From contig NC_015684.1 of assembly GCF_000218565.1 (NCBI RefSeq), positions 3,422,001 to 3,486,000 on the forward strand: a stretch of 64,000 nt of DNA. The letters are read 5' to 3'. Below, one piece after another: positions 45,435 through 53,551 of this stretch (positions are counted from its first letter, which is position 1; every line of letters starts with the position of its first letter). Both the position numbers and the translations under genes were made by a program. The DNA comes from Afipia carboxidovorans OM5 (lineage in GTDB: Bacteria > Pseudomonadota > Alphaproteobacteria > Rhizobiales > Xanthobacteraceae). Below the pieces are notes generated by a model. That model saw only the letters and a list, made by a program, of their open reading frames with translations, searched no databases and was not told the DNA's origin.

Positions 45435-46361
45435 TCAGAACGGGCTAACCGAAAAATACCGCAACCACAAATCGGTGTAGCGGCCTTTCTCCCAGACCCG
45501 GAACATCGCCCAGTTCAGCGCCTGGCGCAGCAGGTCGTTGCCTTTCCTGACGCCGATGCCGATGCCCTCGCCGAAATAACGGCTTTCCACGAACGGCCCA
45601 CCGGCGAAGGTGCAGCATTCGCCCGAGTCGGTGCCGTTGATCCAGAAGCCGAGCGAGATCGCATCGCCGAAAATCAGATCGACCTCGCTCCGGCGCAGCG
45701 CCGTGCGCATCGCATCCTCGGAAGGAAAGCCGACCGCAAGCGCGTCGGTGAAGAACGCCTTCAGATAGGCCTCATGCGCGGAGCCGGCAATCACGCCGAT
45801 CTTCTTGCCGGTGAGGTTCTCCGGCCGCACCTCGGCCATCGCCTCTCCGGCGCGGGCAACAAAACGCGCGGGCGCGCGATAGTAAGGGTCGGTGAAATCG
45901 AGCCTGGCGCGAATGTCCGGCGATGCCGCGATCGAAGCGATCACGGCATCGCCGCGATTGGTGTTGATGGCGTCGATCAGCGTCTCGAACCGCCGCATCT
46001 GGATGGTGCAGGGAACCTTGATCTCCTCGCACAGCGCGCGGGCGAAATCGACGTTGAAGCCCGCCGGATTGCCATCCGGGCCGGTGAAATCGAACGGCGG
46101 ATAGTCGGTCTCGGTCATGAAGCGGATCATGGTGATGCGCGAGAGGTCCGGCCGCTCCGGCCGCCGCCGCGGATCCCAGAATCCGGGGACCGCTTGGGGC
46201 GCCGCTTCCGCCGCGGGCTTCACCGCAGGTTGTGCGCCTGCCTCTGAGGCCAATGGGACGCTCAGGAAAACCCCAAGCAAAATCGCGCAAATTCCCGCCA
46301 TCGGCCGGGCCGGGCCCGGCTGCGATCTGTCATTGCTGGAAATTGCCATCTGTGATTGCAT
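45435..46361 (-). CDS. Extracellular solute-binding protein, family 3 (amino-acid type)
   Basis: A 308-residue periplasmic binding protein. After a signal segment (ICAILLGVFLSVPLASEAGA) and an Ala/Pro linker, the family-3 fold starts MIRFMTETDYPPFDF, with NVDFARALCEEI and a second lobe containing GKKIGVIAGSAHEAYL. No permease or ATPase gene is adjacent, so it works with an unlinked transporter or as a sensor. The start is chosen at 46361 although 46349 is possible. Divergent from the glycosyltransferase gene. Confidence 0.84.
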   Translation of the reverse strand: MQSQMAISSNDRSQPGPARPMAGICAILLGVFLSVPLASEAGAQPAVKPAAEAAPQAVPGFWDPRRRPERPDLSRITMIRFMTETDYPPFDFTGPDGNPAGFNVDFARALCEEIKVPCTIQMRRFETLIDAINTNRGDAVIASIAASPDIRARLDFTDPYYRAPARFVARAGEAMAEVRPENLTGKKIGVIAGSAHEAYLKAFFTDALAVGFPSEDAMRTALRRSEVDLIFGDAISLGFWINGTDSGECCTFAGGPFVESRYFGEGIGIGVRKGNDLLRQALNWAMFRVWEKGRYTDLWLRYFSVSPF

Positions 46362-46446
46362 CAGGAAGCATCCGCGAGGGGGTCTTATAGACCATCCGGC
46401 AGCGGAGGCGAGTGGCGTTTGAGTGAGCAACGTTTGAGCAGGCACC

Positions 46447-48456
46447 ATGGCTCCGATCTTTGGTCACCCGGATCACGAGACCGGGCCGACGCGGAAAGCG
46501 CGCCGCCGACGGCCGGCATGGGCCCTTCCCGGCTTTCTGGCCGATGCCTTCCGGCGCGGACGTCCCCAACCCACGACCCGTCGGCGCCGGGCGGAAACTG
46601 AAACTCCGTTTGAGCTCGACTGCCTGCAAGGCGCGCTGCTTCCCGCCATTCTCGCAAGCGCCGCGCGGCGCGCGGCCATCCTCGGCATCGGTGCCGAGCA
46701 GGTTTTGATCCGCAACGGCGTGATCAGCGAAGCCGACTACATCGCCCGCCTTGCTCACCATTGCGGGCTTCCCCTTGCGGATTTCAATCGTCTCAGGCGA
46801 TCCGACTGCGCACTCAGTGACGCGCAACTGCGTTACGCCGCATGGCATCGCCTGCTGCCGATTAAAGGGAGGGACGGATTGTCGTTCGTGCAAGCGCCGC
46901 TCCGCACCGCTGCACGCAGGATCAGCGAGGCATGCGCGCGTGGCGCTCCACCGCGAGTCCACCTCACCACACAGGCTGCCTTCAATCGCCACATGATGCG
47001 TCACGAGGCGCTAGCGCGCGAGGCCGCCATGGGTCTCGCGCTGCGAAGCCCGGAGATGTCGTGCGCGCCGCAGCTCTGCACCCGGCGCGGCAAGGCGTGG
47101 CGCTATGGTCTCAAGCTCCTGGCATTCACCAGCGCCTTCATGCTTGCGCCGACGCTGCTCACGCAATTGAGCGGCGCCGTTCTTGCGATCTGGTTTCTCC
47201 TGTTCAACAGCCTGCGGCTTGCCGGCGCTTTTGCGGGCGGCGAGCGGACGCCACGATCTCCGCGCATTCCCGATGCGCAATTGCCCCTCTACACCGTGAT
47301 GGTGGCGCTCTATCACGAAGGCCCCTCTGTCGCCCATCTTGTGCAGTCGCTTGCCGCGCTCGATTACCCGCGCGAGAAGCTCGACATTCTGCTGCTGCTC
47401 GAAGCCGACGACATCGAGACGCAAGCGGCACTCTCGCGCCTTCATCTTCCCGGAAACGTCCAAACCCTGATCGTGCCGCCGTTCGGCCCGCGCACCAAGC
47501 CGAAGGCGCTGAATGCAGGGCTGATGTCTGCGCGTGGAGAATTTACGGCGGTGTTCGATGCGGAAGACCGACCGGACCCCTCGCAACTGCGCGATGCGAT
47601 CGATGCCTTCCGTCACCATCACACCGATGTTGCCTGCGTGCAGGCCAGCCTGTGCATCGACAACAGCGCCGATAGCTGGCTCGCCTGCATGTTCACCGCC
47701 GAATATGCCGGGCAGTTCGACGTATTTCTGCGCGGCTTCTCGCAGTTCGGCCTGCCTTTGCCGCTCGGCGGTTCATCCAACCATTTTCGGACCGACGTGC
47801 TGCGCGAGGTCGGCGGATGGGACGCCTACAACGTCACCGAGGATGCCGATCTCGGTTTCCGCCTCGCGCGCCGCGGCTATCGCGCAGTGATGTTCGATTC
47901 CACGACTTACGAGGAAGCTCCGGCCCATACGGGCGCATGGCTGCGGCAACGCTCGCGCTGGATGAAAGGCTGGATGCAGACCTGGATCGTCCACATGCGC
48001 TCGCCGCGCCGACTAATTAAGCAGAGCGGCCTCGCCGGATTCTTCACGCTCAATCTGCTCGTCGGCGGCAATGTGCTCACCGCCCTCGCCTACCCGATCC
48101 TGATCGCGGCGTGCCTTCTCGAAGCGGGGCTGGCCGCAACCGGCAGCACGGCGGTTGCAATGTTCTCCGGCCCGTTCATCGAGCTGCACTTCACCACGAT
48201 TGCCGCCGGCTATCTCTCTACCGTCGTCGTCAGCCTGATGGGGCTCGCACGCCGCGGACTGCTTCGCCATGCGTGGGTACTGGTACTGACGCCGCTTTAC
48301 TGGGCGTGGCTCTCGATCGCGGCGTGGCGGGCGCTGCGGCAGCTTCTCCATGATCCCTATCACTGGGAGAAGACCGAGCACGGGCTCGCGCGTCATTCAC
48401 GCCTGGCCCGGCATCAGCGAAAAGAGGCTGCAAGAATGGAGACGCGGCGCGCTTGA
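46447..48456 (+). CDS. Family 2 glycosyltransferase with N-terminal MshEN-like domain
   Basis: A 669-residue membrane enzyme. Residues 60-165 resemble the N-terminal domain of type II secretion ATPases (MshEN: VLIRNGVISEADYIARL), which can bind c-di-GMP. A helical pair (about 220-258) leads into a processive-type GT2 domain with the DxD-like DAED (371-374), TEDADLG (464-470) and QRSRW (501-505). Three more helices end the protein. It probably makes or exports a polysaccharide. No partner outer-membrane gene is nearby. The N-terminal assignment is my inference. Confidence 0.82.
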   Translation: MAPIFGHPDHETGPTRKARRRRPAWALPGFLADAFRRGRPQPTTRRRRAETETPFELDCLQGALLPAILASAARRAAILGIGAEQVLIRNGVISEADYIARLAHHCGLPLADFNRLRRSDCALSDAQLRYAAWHRLLPIKGRDGLSFVQAPLRTAARRISEACARGAPPRVHLTTQAAFNRHMMRHEALAREAAMGLALRSPEMSCAPQLCTRRGKAWRYGLKLLAFTSAFMLAPTLLTQLSGAVLAIWFLLFNSLRLAGAFAGGERTPRSPRIPDAQLPLYTVMVALYHEGPSVAHLVQSLAALDYPREKLDILLLLEADDIETQAALSRLHLPGNVQTLIVPPFGPRTKPKALNAGLMSARGEFTAVFDAEDRPDPSQLRDAIDAFRHHHTDVACVQASLCIDNSADSWLACMFTAEYAGQFDVFLRGFSQFGLPLPLGGSSNHFRTDVLREVGGWDAYNVTEDADLGFRLARRGYRAVMFDSTTYEEAPAHTGAWLRQRSRWMKGWMQTWIVHMRSPRRLIKQSGLAGFFTLNLLVGGNVLTALAYPILIAACLLEAGLAATGSTAVAMFSGPFIELHFTTIAAGYLSTVVVSLMGLARRGLLRHAWVLVLTPLYWAWLSIAAWRALRQLLHDPYHWEKTEHGLARHSRLARHQRKEAARMETRRA

Positions 48457-48483
48457 GCGAGAAAGCCGTGCGACAACGCGCGA

Positions 48484-49077
48484 TTACAGGTAGCGCTTGA
48501 GATCGGTCGCGGCCTGCTGCGGCGTCTGCTTCAGATTGAACGGCGCGACGAACCGCCCGTCGCGATCCAGAAGATAAACCGCCGCGGTGTGGTCCATGGT
48601 GTAGCTGCCATCCTTCAGCGGCACCTTCTTGGCATAGACCCGGTATGCGCTCAGCATCTTGGCAACCGCCTCCGGCGAGCCGGTGAGCCCCTTGAGGTTC
48701 GGATCAAAGCTCTGGAGATAATCCTTCATCACCGCCGGCGTGTCGCGCTCCGGATCGACGGAAACGAAATAGGCGTTGACCTTGGTCGCATCAGGCCCCA
48801 TCGCGCGCAGCACTTCCGAGATTTCGAAGAGCGACGTCGGGCAGATGTCGGGGCAATGGGTGAAGCCGAAGAACACCAGCGACGGGCGGCCCTTCAGGCT
48901 TTTCTCGGTGACGGTTTTCCCGGCCTGATCGGTTAGCTCGAACGCCCCGCCGACAGTGGAGACCGGCGTATTGGTGCGAAAGCCGCCCATCAGAAACAGC
49001 ACCGCCATCAACCCGATCGCAAGACTGACAGTGAACGCGGCAATAACGACGCCCGGTCGGGTAGAACTGGTGGCCAT
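48484..49077 (-). CDS. SCO1/SenC/PrrC family copper chaperone
   Basis: A 197-residue thioredoxin-fold protein for building CuA of cytochrome oxidase. A membrane helix (VVIAAFTVSLAIGLMAVLFLMGG) anchors it; copper ligands are C75 and C79 in FTHCPDIC and H163 in YTMDHTAAV. The ATG at 49077 (MATSSTRPG) drops an upstream extension of 31 residues. It is distant from the aa3 operon at 22-28 kb. Confidence 0.92.
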   Translation of the reverse strand: MATSSTRPGVVIAAFTVSLAIGLMAVLFLMGGFRTNTPVSTVGGAFELTDQAGKTVTEKSLKGRPSLVFFGFTHCPDICPTSLFEISEVLRAMGPDATKVNAYFVSVDPERDTPAVMKDYLQSFDPNLKGLTGSPEAVAKMLSAYRVYAKKVPLKDGSYTMDHTAAVYLLDRDGRFVAPFNLKQTPQQAATDLKRYL

Positions 49078-49222
49078 GGTGAAAACGCCCGGAAAACGAG
49101 AGCAAAAGGTGCTCACCACATAGTGATGAAGTGAGCCAACGGCAAGCAAATGCCGTGCAGTCCTGCTCATGCACGATCACATCACCGCGAGAGTGCCGAG
49201 AAGAGAGCCTTTATCGCTGTGG

Positions 49223-49681
49223 CTAGTGCGTGGCCGAAGCCCGCGCGTCCAGATAGCAGGGCTTGTACATCGACGTAAGCTGACGCCCGCGCAGGAAGAT
49301 CATGCGTGGCGTGAGCCCGCCGCGCTGCGCGATCCAGCGGCGGATCGAGGTCGGATACATGGTGTAGAGCATGCGGGTCGCCTCGACATTGGTGACGGGG
49401 CGGCCGTTCGCGCCCGGGTCCCATGCCGCATGAAAGCCGAGGCTCGCGCGCGAGGTGACGCAAATCCGGTCGCGCGGAATGGCGCCGAGCACAATGGTAC
49501 AGGCCGACGCGCACAACCCGTCGATCACAACCATGTCGCCGGAGGTGCGAATGCTCTGATACTTGTCGACATAAGTGCCAATGCGCCCACCGCGGTCATT
49601 GGCGATGCGGACCACGGCGTCGCTCGCCGTCAGCCCGGCCATCAGAAACACCCCCGCCAGCAAACACGTCAGTAGCCGCAT
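49223..49681 (-). CDS. Small secreted protein with ClpP-like motif, unknown function
   Basis: A 152-residue protein with signal peptide (LLTCLLAGVFLMAGLTASDA). The core MVVIDGLCASACTIVLGAIPRDRICV and SRASLGFHAAWD resembles the oxyanion region of ClpP-like periplasmic proteins in Rhizobiales, with the Ser of SACT in the place of the nucleophile. A full Ser-His-Asp triad cannot be confirmed; the His of FHAAWD is a candidate. The ATG at 49681 gives a clean signal. Alone between SCO1 and tRNA-Gly. Confidence 0.72.
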   Translation of the reverse strand: MRLLTCLLAGVFLMAGLTASDAVVRIANDRGGRIGTYVDKYQSIRTSGDMVVIDGLCASACTIVLGAIPRDRICVTSRASLGFHAAWDPGANGRPVTNVEATRMLYTMYPTSIRRWIAQRGGLTPRMIFLRGRQLTSMYKPCYLDARASATH

Positions 49682-49855
49682 TCCCGCGCCCCCGCGCCGA
49701 CTGTGCCATCGGCGTGCCCGCAGCGTGTTGCGAGTCCGGAAGGTTGTCCAGAGCACGCGCGTCTCAGCGCGACAATTTCGGTGCGGTGTTGCACGACGGA
49801 TGCAGAACGCGGGAACAGCGTTGCCAATGCATCACGGGTGGAACGGAAAAGAGAT

Positions 49856-49929
49856 TGGAGCGGGCGAAGGGAATCGAACCCTCGTATGCAGCTTGGGAAG
49901 CTGCCGTTCTACCATTGAACTACGCCCGC
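49856..49929 (-). tRNA. tRNA-Gly (anticodon CCC)
   Basis: On the minus strand the acceptor GCGGGCG (49929-49923) pairs with CGCCCGC (49866-49860). The D arm is GTTCAATGGTAGAAC, the anticodon stem-loop is GCAGC-TTCCCAA-GCTGC with anticodon CCC, and the T arm contains GGTTCGATTCCC. The discriminator is T and CCA is encoded. The 74-nt length is normal. Confidence 0.96.
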
Positions 49930-49996
49930 GAAGGGGACCACCATCGCCCAACCGCGCCAATTTTGCAACGAGACGCAGCGGCGTTAACCAAACGCC

Positions 49997-51139
49997 TCAC
50001 GTGGGCGCGCGGAAATGCTTGGAGAGCTTCAGCCCCTGCCCCTGATAGTTCGAGGCGATGCGAGTACCGTAAAGCGTATCGGGCTCGGCCAGCATTCTCT
50101 CATAGACAAGACGGCCGACGATCTGGCCATGCTCGAGAATGAAGGGCACTTCGCGCGAACGCACTTCGAGCACCGCGCGCGAGCCCTTGCCGCCCGCACC
50201 AGCATAGCCGAAGCCGGGATCGAAAAAACCCGCATAATGCACGCGGAATTCGCCCACGAGCGGATCGAACGGCACCATCTCGGCAGCGTAGTCCGGCGGC
50301 ACCTGCACGGCTTCCTTCGAGGCGAGGATGTAGAACTCGCCGGGATCGAGCACGAGGCTGCCATCCGGCCGCGCCTTGATCAGCTCCCAGAAATCATCGA
50401 CCGCATAGCCGCCGCGCCGGTCGATATCGACGACGCCGGTGTGACGCTTGGCACGGTAGCCGACAAAACCGCCTGAACCTTCTCCTGACAGATCGATGCT
50501 GAGCGCCACGCCACCGGCGAGATCGGCATCGTCGCAATCGACCAGCCGCTCATGCGCGTGCAGATCTTCCAACTCGTCATGATCGAGCAGCGGCTCACCG
50601 GTGCGGAAACGGATTTGCGACAGGCGCGAGCCCTGCCGCACCAGAACCGGAAACGTCTTCGGGCTGATCTCGGCATAGAGCGGGCCGTGATAGCCCGCGG
50701 CGATCATGTCGAAGCGGCGGGTGCCATCGGCGATCACTCGCGTGAACACGTCGATGCGTCCGGTCGAGCTTTTCGGATTGGCCGAAGCATGGATCGAGGG
50801 CGGCAGCGCGAGGCTCTCAAGAAGCGGCACCACATAGACGCAATTCGTCTCGAGCACCGCGCCATCGGTGATATCGATCTCGTGCAGCTTGAGCTCGTCG
50901 ATGCGCTCGGCAACCGTGGTATCGGGCCCCGGCAGGAAGCTGGCGCGCACGCGATAGGCCACCTCGCCCAGCCGCAGGTCGAGGCTCGCCGGCTGAATCT
51001 GGCTTTCCACGAATGGAAATGCCGGCAAAATCAGGCCCTCTTCCTCCATCGCCGCGATCATGCGGTCGGGCAGAATGCCGTCGGCATTGGCAGGGAGAGA
51101 GAAGGCCAATTCGGTCCCCTCAGGTTGAGCTATGCGCAT
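49997..51139 (-). CDS. dcd: 2'-deoxycytidine 5'-triphosphate deaminase, double-length type
   Basis: A 380-residue protein of the dUTPase/dCTP-deaminase fold, twice the size of the E. coli enzyme. The first half has SLDLRLGEVAYRVRASF and NPKSSTGRIDVFTRV; the second has DPGEFYILASKEAV, FFDPGFGYAGAGGKGSRAVLEV and LEHGQIVGRLVYERM. Both halves look like one Dcd domain, so this is probably a fused dimer. It makes dUTP from dCTP. It is divergent from metZ; the SAM-II element lies between them. Confidence 0.88.
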   Translation of the reverse strand: MRIAQPEGTELAFSLPANADGILPDRMIAAMEEEGLILPAFPFVESQIQPASLDLRLGEVAYRVRASFLPGPDTTVAERIDELKLHEIDITDGAVLETNCVYVVPLLESLALPPSIHASANPKSSTGRIDVFTRVIADGTRRFDMIAAGYHGPLYAEISPKTFPVLVRQGSRLSQIRFRTGEPLLDHDELEDLHAHERLVDCDDADLAGGVALSIDLSGEGSGGFVGYRAKRHTGVVDIDRRGGYAVDDFWELIKARPDGSLVLDPGEFYILASKEAVQVPPDYAAEMVPFDPLVGEFRVHYAGFFDPGFGYAGAGGKGSRAVLEVRSREVPFILEHGQIVGRLVYERMLAEPDTLYGTRIASNYQGQGLKLSKHFRAPT

Positions 51140-51206
51140 AACCCTACCCCGTTATCCGATGGGTTGCTTGACGGAAAGGGCCGTGCGGATTAAGGCTCCT
51201 ACTTAT

Positions 51207-51263
51207 CCCGTGGTGATTTGGGCCGGCCGGCTTGCAGCCACGTAAAATAAGTCGCTAAACAGG
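51207..51263 (+). ncRNA. SAM-II riboswitch aptamer
   Basis: Conserved SAM-II core: GGTGATTTG, then GGCTTGCAGCCACG, AAAATAAGTCGCTAAA. Stem P1 forms from CGTGG (51209-51213) and CCACG (51238-51242), and the AAGTCGC stretch would make the pseudoknot. It binds S-adenosylmethionine and should reduce metZ expression. A candidate promoter TTGACG (51168-51173), 17 bp, TAAGGC precedes it. Confidence 0.88.
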
Positions 51264-51281
51264 CCGCGGACCTTTGAGCCC

Positions 51282-51316
51282 CCGGCCGTTGGATTTTCGT
51301 CCAGGCCGGTTTTTTT
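51282..51316 (+). terminator. Intrinsic terminator between SAM-II aptamer and metZ
   Basis: CCGGCC (51282-51287) pairs with GGCCGG (51304-51309), with inner TGGA/TCCA pairs and a TTTTCG loop, followed by seven T residues. It ends 36 bp before the metZ start, so SAM-II may act on transcription. Confidence 0.82.
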
Positions 51317-51352
51317 GTGCCTCGTGAAAGGCGGGGCACTATTGGAGGTCCC

Positions 51353-52564
51353 ATGTCCGACACGAAAGGTCATTCATCCACTTCATCCATGGCTCATTAC
51401 CATCCGGAAACGCGCCTCGTTCACGCCGGTACGCTCCGCTCGGATTTCGGCGAGATGTCGGAATCGCTGTTTCTGACCCAGGGGTTCACCTACGACAGCG
51501 CCGAGGAATGCGAGGCCCGCTTCAAGGGCGAAAAGCCCGGTTTTCTTTATTCGCGTTTTTCCAACCCGACCGTTGCGATGTTCGAACGCCGCATGGCGGC
51601 GTTGGAGGGCGCGGAAGCAGGGCGCGCCACCGCGACCGGTATGGCGGCGATGACGACGGCCATGCTGGCGCCCTTACAGGCAGGCGATCATGTGGTCGCG
51701 GCAAAGGCGTTGTTCGGCTCCTGCCGCTACGTGATTGAGACGCTGCTGCCGCGCTACGGCATTACCTCGACGCTCGTTGATGGCGGCGATCTCGATGCGT
51801 GGCGCAAGGCGATGCGCCCCAACACCAAAACCTGCTTCCTTGAGAGCCCGACCAACCCGACGCTCGATGTCGTCGACATTGCCGAAGTCGCCAAGATCGC
51901 CCATCAAGCAGGCGCGCGCCTCGTCGTCGACAACGTGTTCGCAACGCCGCTTTGGCAAAGCCCGCTCGAACTCGGCGCCGACGTCGTCGTCTATTCGGCG
52001 ACCAAGCACATCGACGGACAGGGCCGCTGTCTCGGCGGCGTCATCCTGTCGACCGAGCAGTTCATCACGGAGCACATCCATACGTTCTTCCGGCAGACAG
52101 GTCCGTCGATCTCGCCATTCAATGCGTGGGTTCTTCTGAAGGGGCTCGAGACGCTCGGCATCCGCGTCAAGGCGCAGACCGAGAGCGCAGCGAAGATCGC
52201 CGACGTCCTCGCCTCACATCCGAAGGTAACGCGGCTCATCTATCCGGGGCGCGCCGATCATCCGCAAGCCGACATCGTGAAGAAACAAATGCGTGCCGGC
52301 TCGACCATGATCGGCTTCGAAGTGAAGGGCGGCAAGGAAGGCGCGTTCCGCGCACTCAACGGCTTCCGCCTCGCGCGCATCTCCAACAATCTCGGCGACG
52401 CCAAGACCATCGTCACCCACCCGGCCACCACAACGCACCAGCGCCTGACGCCGGAAGCGCGCGCCGAACTCGGCATCGGCGACGGCTTCATCCGTTTCTC
52501 GATCGGGCTCGAGCATGTCGACGACCTGATCGAGGACGTGAAGGGCGCGCTGGAGAAAGTGTAA
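51353..52564 (+). CDS. metZ: O-succinylhomoserine sulfhydrylase
   Basis: PLP enzyme of the Cys/Met-metabolism family, making homocysteine directly from O-succinylhomoserine and sulfide; 403 residues. RLVHAGTLRSDFGEMSESLFLTQGF, YSRFSNPTVAMFERRMA and the PLP lysine in VYSATKHIDGQGR fit MetZ. The ATG at 51353 has TTGGAGG upstream. It is controlled by the SAM-II riboswitch and terminator before it, which supports a methionine role, and it has a bidirectional terminator after it. Confidence 0.93.
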   Translation: MSDTKGHSSTSSMAHYHPETRLVHAGTLRSDFGEMSESLFLTQGFTYDSAEECEARFKGEKPGFLYSRFSNPTVAMFERRMAALEGAEAGRATATGMAAMTTAMLAPLQAGDHVVAAKALFGSCRYVIETLLPRYGITSTLVDGGDLDAWRKAMRPNTKTCFLESPTNPTLDVVDIAEVAKIAHQAGARLVVDNVFATPLWQSPLELGADVVVYSATKHIDGQGRCLGGVILSTEQFITEHIHTFFRQTGPSISPFNAWVLLKGLETLGIRVKAQTESAAKIADVLASHPKVTRLIYPGRADHPQADIVKKQMRAGSTMIGFEVKGGKEGAFRALNGFRLARISNNLGDAKTIVTHPATTTHQRLTPEARAELGIGDGFIRFSIGLEHVDDLIEDVKGALEKV

Positions 52565-52585
52565 GCCGCACGGCTTGCTCGCGAC

Positions 52586-52616
52586 AAAAAGGCCCGCCGC
52601 TTCGGCGGGCTTTTTT
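52586..52616. terminator. Bidirectional terminator after metZ
   Basis: GCCCGCCG (52592-52599), CTT, CGGCGGGC (52603-52610), followed by six T residues. Five A residues before the stem give a T tail on the minus strand, so it can also end the convergent SGNH hydrolase transcript. Confidence 0.9.
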
Positions 52617-52621
52617 GTGCG

Positions 52622-53551
52622 TTACATCGGCCGCAAGCCGATGACGCTGGACGGCGCTTCGACACCGGCCTTGGCATCGCTGACGGATTTGATGATGGTG
52701 TCGCCAAGCAACTGAGCGAAACAGGCATAGCCCCAATCGTTCATGTGCAATCCATCGGCAATCGAGAAGCTCTCGAACGGCAGTTTCTCGTCCTCATGCC
52801 ATTGCCGCATCACCTCAAAGCGCGGGAACACCGAGGCGTGCCGCAGCCGCGCGACATCGTGGATCAGCTTCACCATCTTGCCCGCGCCTTCTTTCTTCGC
52901 GGTCACCGCAGGCACGTATTGCGGATCGATCAGCACCACATCGGCGCCGGCCGCCTGCATGCGCGCGACGCCCGCTTCGACAAGCGCGCCGGTGGTGGAG
53001 GAATCCTCGCCGCGCACCACGAGATTGGTGCCGAGCTGCCAGATCACGAGATCAGGACTGGAATCAAGCACGCTCGATTGCAGCCGCGCGATCATCTGCG
53101 GCACTTCCTGGCCACCCATGCCGCGGTTGATGACGCTGATGCGCGCCCACGGATATTTCCGCCGCAACTGCTCGGCGAGGCGGCTTGGATAGGTGTAAGC
53201 CGCCGACGTCGTGCCATAGCCCGCGGTCGACGACGAGCCGAGCGCCACGATCGTCACCGGCTCGCCTGCGTTGAGCTTATGCGCGACGCGCGGCAGCGAG
53301 GCGGACAGCGTCCCCTTCGGCGGCAGGCATGGAATGCGCGTGAGGACGTCACCGGCGCGACTTGCGACGCTCCTCGCCGCATTGAGTGCCTTGCCGGCAA
53401 GGCCCGGCCTTGCCGGCGCATCGGCCGGTTGCGTGGCGGGTGGCTGCTCCTGATGATCGGACGGCGTCTCCCCCGCGGCAAAACACGGTGTGCCTGCGAG
53501 CACACCGCACACCATCACCGCAACAAGCCTCTTCAAACGATGACGCCGCAT
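52622..53551 (-). CDS. Secreted SGNH/GDSL-family hydrolase (catalytic-type)
   Basis: A 309-residue exported protein with signal peptide (LVAVMVCGVLAGTPCFA), a Pro-rich linker and an SGNH domain. The nucleophile block is VALGSSSTAGYG, the Gly block VINRGMGGQE, the Asn block WQLGTNL, and D266-xx-H269 in DGLHMND completes the triad. It probably moves or removes O-acyl groups on an envelope polysaccharide. Its ATG shares one base with the stop of the second SGNH gene, forming a three-gene operon with opgC-like. Confidence 0.87.
   Translation of the reverse strand: MRRHRLKRLVAVMVCGVLAGTPCFAAGETPSDHQEQPPATQPADAPARPGLAGKALNAARSVASRAGDVLTRIPCLPPKGTLSASLPRVAHKLNAGEPVTIVALGSSSTAGYGTTSAAYTYPSRLAEQLRRKYPWARISVINRGMGGQEVPQMIARLQSSVLDSSPDLVIWQLGTNLVVRGEDSSTTGALVEAGVARMQAAGADVVLIDPQYVPAVTAKKEGAGKMVKLIHDVARLRHASVFPRFEVMRQWHEDEKLPFESFSIADGLHMNDWGYACFAQLLGDTIIKSVSDAKAGVEAPSSVIGLRPM

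Noticed and set aside
43525..45480. 651-codon plus-strand frame opposite ybaK and lysK
   Set aside because: Antisense to two recognised genes, with repetitive Arg/His composition.
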